Assembly (NCBI GenBank): GCA_004299085.1
Contig: SCQV01000122.1
Coordinates: forward strand, 1 to 35,000
DNA from: Chitinophagaceae bacterium
GTDB lineage: Bacteria > Bacteroidota > Bacteroidia > Chitinophagales > Chitinophagaceae
Direction of reading: 5' to 3'
DNA: 35,000 bases
How positions within the stretch are numbered: the first letter of the stretch is position 1; each line of letters begins with the position of its first letter. A program made the position numbers and the translations under genes. Positions 8,290 to 15,472 of this stretch are shown here, piece by piece. The notes under the pieces were generated by a model, which saw nothing but the letters and a program-made list of their open reading frames with translations, ran no database searches and had not been told where the DNA came from.

Positions 8290-8550
8290 TCACCGATAAA
8301 ATAGAAAATAAACTACAACTGACTTCAAATTTGTGACAGGCACGCGCATTGCCCGGTGGTTATTATCCCTAAAATGCAGTGAGTATATTATCATTGCACG
8401 TGCGGGGTTTATATAAACAGAATAAGGAAAAAGAATGCGCCCGCCGTTCAATGCGCCTATCGGCGCAATCAACACCGGGCAAAAAGCAGGTGTGCAAATA
8501 GCGTCTTTCATTGCATTGCAGACGCCAATTGCACGGCATATTTGTTTCAT
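8290..8550 (-). CDS. Undescribed small protein, copy B
   Basis: An 86-codon leftward frame sharing its first 20 residues with copy A (6272-6469), followed by LIAPIGALNGGR and SVYINP with silent-only DNA differences in those blocks. The middle segment (PAFCPV versus HFIRPP) and the C-terminus differ. An in-frame TTG upstream at 8586 would add MRNIFLSKEKNT, but the ATG at 8550 is favoured because both copies have it. It ends just upstream of the abiE-1 promoter. No homologous function is known to me, and the frame may be incidental to a structured repeat. Confidence 0.4.
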   Translation of the reverse strand: MKQICRAIGVCNAMKDAICTPAFCPVLIAPIGALNGGRILFPYSVYINPARAMIIYSLHFRDNNHRAMRVPVTNLKSVVVYFLFYR

Positions 8551-8601
8551 TGTATTTTTTTCTTTGGAAAGAAAAATATTTCTCAACTACCCTAATTTTA
8601 T
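8404..8601. repeat. Direct repeat B, right of the abiE-1 module
   Basis: Second copy of the repeat at 6322-6519, same orientation. Its first hairpin (8439-8480) has an inner stem TGCGCC/GGCGCA where copy A has TGCACC/GGTGCA, a base-pair-preserving change. The outer stem is weaker here, with two mismatched positions. The second hairpin (8492-8534) is identical to copy A. Confidence 0.85.
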
Positions 8602-8637
8602 CAGCCTGTTTTACTCTTTCCTGATGATGCGGATTAC

Positions 8638-8985
8638 TTACTTATTGATTAATGCTGCATTTTGTAAATAAGTATTCCCTGATTTCTTTTTACCGATACT
8701 TATTTTATACATGTTGCTTGTAGGGCAGCACGTAAAATCAATCTCCGATTTAGGCAGCTTGTACTGACCTGTTTTTTTATCGCAATACACCGTAAGCTGT
8801 ACCTTTTCTTTGGCGGGCAGCAGGGTAAAGTAGCAACCGACTGCCATTATTTTTTTAGCCCATATTTTAAAATCCAGAATAGCTTCATATTCGCCTTCCT
8901 GTATCCGGTTTGCATCGTAAGGATAAAGGCGCGGCTCATAACCTTTCGCCAGCGCCGCACCAAAAGATAAGACATTTCTTTCCAT
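8638..8985 (-). CDS. Hypothetical protein (115 aa)
   Basis: Not recognised. A soluble-looking 115-residue protein with a long leftward frame and an ATG start, beginning MERNVLSFGAAL. The middle holds beta-rich segments (VQLTVYCDKKTGQYKL) and a CC pair in DFTCCPTS, and the C-terminus is basic (ISIGKKKSG). It lies 7 nt downstream of the 93-residue gene at 8993-9274, so they form a two-gene operon that diverges from the toprim and mob genes. The position suggests an accessory maintenance or transfer role, but nothing in the sequence proves it. Confidence 0.6.
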   Translation of the reverse strand: MERNVLSFGAALAKGYEPRLYPYDANRIQEGEYEAILDFKIWAKKIMAVGCYFTLLPAKEKVQLTVYCDKKTGQYKLPKSEIDFTCCPTSNMYKISIGKKKSGNTYLQNAALINK

Positions 8986-8992
8986 TGCTCTG

Positions 8993-9274
8993 TTACTTTG
9001 CCTGTAAGATATTCAGCCGGTTATTCATTTCCGTAAGACCTGCTTTTTCAAGCAGCATTTTGCCGACGTCCGATAATTGAGCGGACATTTCTTCATCCAT
9101 CATCCGCAACATTCCTTCCGCCTGTTCTTTCGTAGTAATACCTTGCGTTATAGCACGGTTAAGAAATAAAACAGTTTTGCGGGATAACTGTAAAGAGAGT
9201 TTGATGGTTGCTTCCATACCCGGAGCGGTCAACAGCGTTTCATAGAGTACGCCTACTTCTTTCTGAGATAACAT
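8993..9274 (-). CDS. Hypothetical helical protein (93 aa)
   Basis: Not recognised. An all-helical 93-residue protein (MLSQKEVGVLYETLL at the start, DEEMSAQLSDVGKMLLEKAG later), without Cys or membrane segments. It is the first gene of a leftward pair and shares a 167-bp divergent control region with the toprim gene. That region carries a 7-bp inverted repeat (9352-9374). On the minus strand a TAACTTTA box (9315-9322) could serve it as a -7 element. Small size and position next to a dyad make a regulator conceivable, but no DNA-binding motif is visible. Confidence 0.6.
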   Translation of the reverse strand: MLSQKEVGVLYETLLTAPGMEATIKLSLQLSRKTVLFLNRAITQGITTKEQAEGMLRMMDEEMSAQLSDVGKMLLEKAGLTEMNNRLNILQAK

Positions 9275-9351
9275 AGTTTGAATTTTTAAACATCACAAAA
9301 TCATTTTCACGGCGTAAAGTTAGAAAGCTGTTTTCAGTTTATACGCCTTTT

Positions 9352-9374
9352 ACCTGTATAGATTATGTACAGGT
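9352..9374. promoter_or_regulatory. Inverted-repeat operator in the divergent control region
   Basis: ACCTGTA (9352-9358) and TACAGGT (9368-9374) are perfect inverted repeats nine bases apart. They lie between the leftward hypothetical pair and the toprim gene and touch the -33 region of the rightward promoter. A repressor of transfer genes could bind here. Confidence 0.55.
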
Positions 9375-9401
9375 TGCATTGGGCGAATGTTGATAGCTTT
9401 G
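9374..9401 (+). promoter_or_regulatory. Promoter of the toprim / mobilization genes
   Basis: TAGCTTTG (9394-9401) is a perfect TAnnTTTG -7 box. TTG at 9374-9376 lies 17 nt upstream as a -33 element. The start codon follows 40 bases later. Confidence 0.6.
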
Positions 9402-9441
9402 CCTTTGTTAATTGATTCGTGAAGTTTGAAAATGTGTTGTT

Positions 9442-10332
9442 ATGAATATCAATGAAGCGAAAGAGCTTGACTTGGTGGAGTACCTGTCCAGGATCGGACA
9501 TAAACCCGAAAAAATATCCGGTCAGCATTACTGGTATCTTTCCCCTTTACGCGATGAAAAAACACCATCATTTAAGGTTAATCGCAAATTAAATAAATGG
9601 TATGATTGGGGAGCAGAAGGAACGGAGCGACACGGCAATCTGATAGACTTTGGAATACTATATCATCATTGCAGCGTCCGTGATTTTTTAAAAATGTTAG
9701 ATGACGGTTTAACCGTCTCCTCAATCCGGAAGAACAACCCGCAATCATCCGAAGAACAGGAGCGAAAAATTGAAATTCTTTCTATCCAATCCATACATTC
9801 CTTTTCGCTTTTTCATTACCTGAAACAGCGGCATATTCATATGCAAGTAGCAAACGATTTTTTAAAAGAAGTGCGATATAAAAACGGAGATAAATCTTTT
9901 TATGGTTTGGGCTTTAAAAATGATTCCGGCGGCTATGAAATTCGGAGCAGTTCATTCAAAGGAAGCAGCAGCCCGAAAGACGTTACTTCCTTCGATAACG
10001 ACGCAAGGGAATTAGCCGTCTTTGAAGGCGCTTTCGACTTCCTATCTTACAAAACTATTTACCGGATTTTGGATGAACCGAAAAGCAATTATTTAATCCT
10101 CAATTCGGATGTTTTCTTTGAAAAATCACTGCCCACAATGCTGGAATATCCGGTGGTCAGATTGTATCTGGATAATGATAAAACCGGACAAAAATTCACC
10201 CTGATGGCGCAGAAAACGGATGCCCTGAAATTCCATGATATGCGCCGCCTCTACCAGTCCTATAAAGACTTAAATGAATGGCATGTCAATTTTGGTAATG
10301 GCGGCAAACACAAGCTAAGGCTAGAACCCTGA
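9442..10332 (+). CDS. DnaG-like CHC2-derived / TOPRIM protein
   Basis: A primase-like protein of the kind carried next to mob genes on Bacteroidota elements. The N-terminal domain follows the CHC2 zinc-finger layout (SPLRDEKTPSFKVNR at about 34-48, then KWYDWG), but the metal-binding Cys and His are gone: CPFH is SPLR and CFGCG is YDWG. The TOPRIM domain is recognisable by E195 in VFEGAFDFLS and D244/D246 in LYLDNDKTG. At 296 residues it lacks the helicase or helical core of a full primase. It may prime or process transferred strands. It precedes the candidate oriT and lies under a TAnnTTTG promoter. Confidence 0.8.
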   Translation: MNINEAKELDLVEYLSRIGHKPEKISGQHYWYLSPLRDEKTPSFKVNRKLNKWYDWGAEGTERHGNLIDFGILYHHCSVRDFLKMLDDGLTVSSIRKNNPQSSEEQERKIEILSIQSIHSFSLFHYLKQRHIHMQVANDFLKEVRYKNGDKSFYGLGFKNDSGGYEIRSSSFKGSSSPKDVTSFDNDARELAVFEGAFDFLSYKTIYRILDEPKSNYLILNSDVFFEKSLPTMLEYPVVRLYLDNDKTGQKFTLMAQKTDALKFHDMRRLYQSYKDLNEWHVNFGNGGKHKLRLEP

Positions 10333-10514
10333 TGACTTTTTTCTGGCTTGCAGGTTAGTTTTAAACAGCCATCCCGTGATGCCATTTAAAGCGTGAGGGT
10401 AGCCTGCTTGCGCCGCTACCGGCCAGATGTCCCGTTGTTACACAACAGAGAATCCGGCCGCTTCCCTCCGAAGTCGGAAGCGGTTCATTCGATAACAAAA
10501 GTGAAAATGATCAT
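10333..10514. other. Candidate origin of transfer (oriT)
   Basis: This gene-free gap immediately before the mobilization genes is rich in dyads. GGTAGC/GCTACC is at 10398-10420 with an 11-nt loop, and GTTGT/ACAAC at 10434-10446 with a TAC loop. CCGCTTCC/GGAAGCGG follows in the last 60 bases with an inner TCCGA/TCGGA. It is GC-richer than its flanks. Relaxosome RHH proteins and relaxases usually bind such dyads next to the nic site. The nic position cannot be identified by eye. Confidence 0.5.
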
Positions 10515-10517
10515 GTG

Positions 10518-10907
10518 ATGGAAAGACAAAAAAATAATAAAACTCGCTGGATAAACATCCGCTTACACCCGGAACAGTATGATATCATCTATCAAAAATT
10601 TAAGGCTACTACCTGTCGCAAGTTAAGCGAATACGCCCGGCGTGTGCTGCTTGATAAAGCCGTTACGGTCTATACGCGCAACCAGTCCCTTGATGACTTT
10701 ATGGCAGAGATGATCCGGCTTCGCAACGAGCTTTCTGCTATCGGTAACAACTACAATCAAGTCGTAAAAAGGCTACATACTTTAACGGATTTTCAGAGCA
10801 TCCAACAGTGGCTTTTACTCAACGAAAAATCCAAGCAAATCCTGTTGCAAAAAGTAGATGAAATCAAATTAAAAATCAATTCAATTTCCGACAAATGGTT
10901 AGTGTAA
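10518..10907 (+). CDS. Ribbon-helix-helix mobilization (relaxosome) protein
   Basis: The partner that positions the relaxase at oriT. The N-terminal half has the RHH layout: a basic beta strand KTRWINIRLHPEQ, then helix YDIIYQKFKATTCRKLSEYARRVLL. It is followed by the MobC/MobA-family phrase LRNELSAIGNNYNQVVK (about 73-89). The ATG at 10518 is preferred over the GTG one codon earlier. It overlaps the relaxase gene by 13 bp, the usual arrangement. About 129 residues is normal for the family. Confidence 0.88.
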   Translation: MERQKNNKTRWINIRLHPEQYDIIYQKFKATTCRKLSEYARRVLLDKAVTVYTRNQSLDDFMAEMIRLRNELSAIGNNYNQVVKRLHTLTDFQSIQQWLLLNEKSKQILLQKVDEIKLKINSISDKWLV

Positions 10908-12148
10908 TCAAGAGCAGTGCAAGCCTCAGAAATGTACTGTATTACAACGAAAATAAATTAAAACAAAAAGTAGCCGAATTAATCCATTCCAGCGGCTTTA
11001 CAAAAGATGCAGAGCGGCTCTCTTTTAAAGACAAGCTCAAGACTTTTGAAAAACGCATGGAGCTGAATCAGCGCACCCGATTAAAGACCGTGCATATATC
11101 CCTCAATTTCCACCCGGACGAGAAGCTAAACAAAGAACAATTAAAAGATATAGCGGATGCTTATATGCAGAAGATAGGCTTCGGCGACCAGCCGTATCTG
11201 GTCTATCAGCATTTTGATGCCGGCCATCCGCATATCCATCTGGTAACGACCAACATTAAAAATGATGGCGCCCGTATTAAAATGCAGAATATAGGACGTA
11301 ACCAATCCACTAAAGCCCGGTTGGAAATAGAAAAGGAATTTTGGTTGAAACCTGCCACCCAAGCCGACCTGAAAAGAGTGTATGAATTAAAGCCGGTCAA
11401 TGCTACAAAAGTACAGTACGGTCGGACGGAAACGAAAAGGGCAATTACCAATGTATTGGATTATGTGCTGCCCAAATATAAGTATGCTTCGCTGCCGGAG
11501 TTAAATGCCGTATTAAGGCAATACAATGTGCTGGCTGACCGGGGCGGTAAAACATCCAGGATATTTAAGAACGGCGGGCTGGTGTACCGGGTACTTAATG
11601 AGCGTGGCGAAAAGGTGGGTGTTCCTGTTAAAGCGAGCGATATTTATAATCAACCGACACTGGCCACGCTGCAACAAAAGTTCGATGAAAATAAAGTGGA
11701 AAAGCAAAATCTTAAGGTTCGCCAACGCTTGCGCAATGCCATTGATATTTTCTTGACCGGAAGCACCCAACCTTCCTTATTGCATCTCATAAATTCATTA
11801 AAGCAAAAAAATATTGAGGTTGTCTTGCGCCAAAATGAGGCGAGCAGGATATACGGCATTACATACGTGGACAAGGAAACGAAATTTGTTTTTAACGGCA
11901 GCGAGCTGGGCAAGCAATATGCGGCTTCCGGTCTGCTTCAACGGCTGGATAATACCATATCCGTCAACGATAAACCAAAACAAGCACAGCAGGTTAAGGA
12001 AACACAAGAAAATGACTTGCCCGTTTCCACTCAAACTCTGCAAAAAGTTTTGGACATTTTGTTTAAAGAAGAATATACAGGCACATTATCGAATGAATTG
12101 CAAAATGAATTGAAACGCCGTAGGCGGAAGCGCTTGCGTCTTGAATGA
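10895..12148 (+). CDS. Relaxase / mobilization nuclease (MobP/MobB type)
   Basis: Nicks oriT and pilots the strand into the recipient. The relaxase metal site HFDAGHPHIH lies at residues 106-115 (HxDxxHPHxH), preceded by TVHISLNFHPDE. Candidate catalytic tyrosines are in the N-terminal VLYYNENK (about 14-21). The C-terminal half is basic and coiled-coil prone, ending RRRRKRLRLE, and may carry accessory DNA-binding or coupling functions. Its 417 residues match Bacteroidota MobB proteins. It overlaps the RHH gene and precedes the coupling-protein gene by 39 bp. Confidence 0.92.
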   Translation: MVSVIKSSASLRNVLYYNENKLKQKVAELIHSSGFTKDAERLSFKDKLKTFEKRMELNQRTRLKTVHISLNFHPDEKLNKEQLKDIADAYMQKIGFGDQPYLVYQHFDAGHPHIHLVTTNIKNDGARIKMQNIGRNQSTKARLEIEKEFWLKPATQADLKRVYELKPVNATKVQYGRTETKRAITNVLDYVLPKYKYASLPELNAVLRQYNVLADRGGKTSRIFKNGGLVYRVLNERGEKVGVPVKASDIYNQPTLATLQQKFDENKVEKQNLKVRQRLRNAIDIFLTGSTQPSLLHLINSLKQKNIEVVLRQNEASRIYGITYVDKETKFVFNGSELGKQYAASGLLQRLDNTISVNDKPKQAQQVKETQENDLPVSTQTLQKVLDILFKEEYTGTLSNELQNELKRRRRKRLRLE

Positions 12149-12187
12149 TTTTAATAAATTATTTTTTAATCGCTTAAATGAGGCAGT

Positions 12188-14170
12188 ATGAAAACGGGAG
12201 AGAACGAACAGGGATTAAAACAGGTGACGGACTTAACAAGAGGCATTGCTATTGTAGTACTCATCATTCATTGTTACTATGAATGTTATGCGGCTTTTAA
12301 AGCATGGGGGTTGGTTTCACCAATATCAGACCGATTGTTGGGCAATATTATCCGGATGCAATTCTTTTCAGGCTTTATGAAAACTAAATTGATTGCACTC
12401 GGCTTTCTATTATTGTCATTGCCTGGTGTAAAAGGCAGGAAGAACGAAAAAGCCCGGTTTAAAACAGCACTTGCTTACTATCTTACAGGCATTGTATTGT
12501 ACTTATTGAGCGGTGTTATCCTGTATTATTTCAAAGGTGATGCAAAAGCCGTTGCATCGGCGTATATCGGTATTACTGCATCGGGTTTTATGCTTATTAT
12601 TAGAGGCGGTGGATTGCTTTCAAAAATTATTAAATGGAAACTGAGCAAGGATGTATTCAATAAGGATAATGAAACCTTTCCACAGGAAGAACGGTTCCTG
12701 CCAAGTACTTTTTCTCTCAATCTGCCGGCAAGATATAAACTGAACAACAAGGTACGTGATAGCTGGATTAATTTTGTTAATGCACGAAGGTCTATTTTGC
12801 TGATGGGCAGCCAGGGTTCGGGTAAAACTTATTTTGTAATCAATCATTTTATCCGGCAACTGATGAGCAAGGGAATGGCGCTATTTATATTCGATCAAAA
12901 GTTCCCTGAATTGACCAATCTTACTTATAACCTCTACCTGAAATATAAAAACAAATACCCACCCGGCACGAAATTCTGCTGTCTGAATTTTAAAAATCTG
13001 TCGTTAAGCGGTCGTTGTAATCCCATTCATCCCGGCACCTTGTTTACGCTCACCAGCGCCATTGACGCAGGCCGTACCTTACTGTTAAGCATGAACAAAA
13101 CCTGGGCAAGCCGGCAGGGCGAATTTTTTGTGGAATCCCCGATCAATCTGCTGGCCGCCGTCATCTGGTTTTTAAAGAAATATAATGAAGGCATGTACTG
13201 CACCTTGCCCCATGCCATCGAACTGATACAACTTCCTTATGAAGAACTGTTTACCATACTGCGTACGGAAACGGAGATAGCCACCTTGATTAATCCCTTT
13301 GTCCAATTCTTTATGGATCAGGAAATGGAAACTTTGAGTAACCAGATGGCTTCCGTTAAAATCCCGCTGGGTCGCCTGTCCGGCCCGGATCTTTATTATA
13401 TTTTATCCGGTAATGATTTTAACCTTGATATGAATAACCCCGAACATCCGGTTATCCTTTGTTTGGGCAATAACCCCCAGGCACAGGATGCTCTCGCCCC
13501 TGTTATGTCATTGTATATTGACCGGCTGAATATCCTGATTAACCAACAGGGAAAATATCGCCTTGCCCAGGTGTTGGACGAATTTGCGAGCATCCGCTCC
13601 ATACAGGTGCTTAAAACAATCAGTACCGGTAGAAGCAACGACATTATTACCGTGATTTCTTTACAGGATTACAGCCAGCTCAAGCTGGTCTATTCCCGCG
13701 AGGAAGCGGAAGTTATCTTTAATATTTGCGGTAACCTGATTTGCGGACAGGTAAGCGGTGAGAGCGCTAAGATGGTAAGCGAACGCTTTGCCAAAACTTT
13801 CCAACAACGGGAAAGCATTTCCATCAATAGCAGCGACACATCCATTTCCCATAGTAAACACTTAGATGTGGCGATACCGCCCTCGACAATATCGAGCTTA
13901 TCCAGTGGTGAGTTTGTTGGTATTGTTTCTGATGATCCTGACCAAATCATCGAGCAGAAGATGTTCCATGCGTTCATTATAAATGACCATACGGCCCTTG
14001 CTAAAGAAAAGGTAGCCTTTAAGCCGCTACCCGTTGTGAATCACCTTACCGAAAAAGAGGTTTTGGATAATTACCTTTTGATTAAACAGGATGTGCAGGA
14101 TATTAAAAACCAGATAATGGAAGATATACTGAATGATCCGGAGAGAGAGAATTTGGTGGTAAGAAAGTAA
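12188..14170 (+). CDS. Type IV coupling protein (VirD4/TraG, Bacteroidota MobC type)
   Basis: An inner-membrane hexameric ATPase that hands the relaxase-DNA complex to the secretion channel. The first ~150 residues have four hydrophobic segments (about 18-36, 66-80, 93-115, 121-142). Walker A GSQGSGKT is at 207-214 and Walker B with DEF in QVLDEFASI at about 460-468. The FIFDQKFPEL and SLQDYSQLKLVY motifs fit the TraD/TraG nucleotide domain. No secretion channel genes are in the window, so a helper ICE or another part of this element must provide them. It is the last rightward gene of the transfer core. Confidence 0.9.
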   Translation: MKTGENEQGLKQVTDLTRGIAIVVLIIHCYYECYAAFKAWGLVSPISDRLLGNIIRMQFFSGFMKTKLIALGFLLLSLPGVKGRKNEKARFKTALAYYLTGIVLYLLSGVILYYFKGDAKAVASAYIGITASGFMLIIRGGGLLSKIIKWKLSKDVFNKDNETFPQEERFLPSTFSLNLPARYKLNNKVRDSWINFVNARRSILLMGSQGSGKTYFVINHFIRQLMSKGMALFIFDQKFPELTNLTYNLYLKYKNKYPPGTKFCCLNFKNLSLSGRCNPIHPGTLFTLTSAIDAGRTLLLSMNKTWASRQGEFFVESPINLLAAVIWFLKKYNEGMYCTLPHAIELIQLPYEELFTILRTETEIATLINPFVQFFMDQEMETLSNQMASVKIPLGRLSGPDLYYILSGNDFNLDMNNPEHPVILCLGNNPQAQDALAPVMSLYIDRLNILINQQGKYRLAQVLDEFASIRSIQVLKTISTGRSNDIITVISLQDYSQLKLVYSREEAEVIFNICGNLICGQVSGESAKMVSERFAKTFQQRESISINSSDTSISHSKHLDVAIPPSTISSLSSGEFVGIVSDDPDQIIEQKMFHAFIINDHTALAKEKVAFKPLPVVNHLTEKEVLDNYLLIKQDVQDIKNQIMEDILNDPERENLVVRK

Positions 14171-14231
14171 GGAGTCAAGAATAAATTTTGCCTGGATAGT
14201 GTAAGTTGTAAATATGTTGGTCCCATAGGGT

Positions 14232-15458
14232 TCATAGCTTTTTTATTTGTTCAATTGTAAACCTCAGCCTTTCTATTAGATTGTCATAAGTAATTATATC
14301 CACCACATTTTTATACTTACGTTTCACCACTTCAAAATCCCTTTTTTGGTCAATTGATAAATTGTTTTCTCTCCCCATAATAATCACTCCGCTTGGGTTA
14401 GCTATCTTAATATCAAATCCCATTGGCAATTGCATTTGATATTTTTTGCTTAAAAACTGTTCACCCTCAAAACTCCAACGATTTAGGTAATAGATGTATT
14501 TTTCAATTTGCATAACCGTACCTGAAAGCTCTCTAAGAGGGATATAATTTTCTCGATAAACGCCTTTAGTCATAATAGCGTTCTCAAATGGCTTCTTTAT
14601 TTCAATAACATCAACATATCCATTAGAATCAACTAAAAGAAAATCAAGTTGCTTTTCTTTTATTCCGTTTGCCAATTTTGTCTGTATTGGGACTGACCTA
14701 AAAGCAAAAATATATTTAGGATAGAGCAATAGAATAATTTGTAAAATTTCTTCTTGCCATTGATGCTCACTGTACTGATTCTCATCCTTTAGCATTTCCT
14801 GTAACTTTTCAAGAATTGTCTGATATTTTACAAGTTCTATATCCTGAAAAGTTTTTGTCAAATTTGTACCTTGTTTAGACAGTTTTGTGTTCAGATACTT
14901 CTGGTATGGGTTTTCAGCATCTTTGACATTGTCTAAATAATTCCTTAGTACAGATGCAATTCGAGCTTCGACATATTTCCGTCTTTCATAAGATGTAGGG
15001 AAATATTTTAGTAGTTTTTCAAACTCTTCGACAGGTATAGCGCTTGGATGGTTACCACCTATATAAAAATCATTTTGGGATATGCTTTTGATAAGACTAA
15101 AGACCGAAACATTTGAATCAGCAACAAAAAAATTTGTGCTAAACGCAACATCTTTATGTATGAATATATCGAAGGCATCAATGAGTATTCCTTTTTTGAT
15201 TTTATAATAATCCCCTATTAGTTTTGCAAATAAAAAATAAGTAACCTGTTCTAAATCGGGGTCATCGAAATTATCTATTTCTGGTTTTTCGTCAAATTCA
15301 TCATCGCTTAGAACATCGTCTTCTTCAAAATAAAATGCTCTTTTAAGTTTTACGAATCCTTTTGTCTTAATGACTTCTCTTACCCAATCAGAAGAGGTTG
15401 CAAATTCTGCAATATATCGTAAAACCAATCTGCTATCCTTTACAAAAAAATCAATCAT
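14232..15458 (-). CDS. sduA: Shedu anti-phage nuclease (SduA, DUF4263)
   Basis: Shedu proteins are PD-(D/E)XK nucleases that protect against phage. The C-terminal half carries the family core: EHQWQEEIL (231-239), D272 in KQLDFLLVD, and the E-x-K of VIEIKKP (E286, K288). LRELSGTVMQIEKYIYYLN follows, then NPSGVIIMGRE. The N-terminal ~200 residues are a family-specific region with a strongly acidic patch (about 45-70). It starts 14 bp downstream of gajB on the same strand, so it very probably shares the Gabija transcript. It is convergent with the coupling-protein gene. Confidence 0.87.
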   Translation of the reverse strand: MIDFFVKDSRLVLRYIAEFATSSDWVREVIKTKGFVKLKRAFYFEEDDVLSDDEFDEKPEIDNFDDPDLEQVTYFLFAKLIGDYYKIKKGILIDAFDIFIHKDVAFSTNFFVADSNVSVFSLIKSISQNDFYIGGNHPSAIPVEEFEKLLKYFPTSYERRKYVEARIASVLRNYLDNVKDAENPYQKYLNTKLSKQGTNLTKTFQDIELVKYQTILEKLQEMLKDENQYSEHQWQEEILQIILLLYPKYIFAFRSVPIQTKLANGIKEKQLDFLLVDSNGYVDVIEIKKPFENAIMTKGVYRENYIPLRELSGTVMQIEKYIYYLNRWSFEGEQFLSKKYQMQLPMGFDIKIANPSGVIIMGRENNLSIDQKRDFEVVKRKYKNVVDIITYDNLIERLRFTIEQIKKL

Positions 15459-15472
15459 ATTTCGTTATCTTT

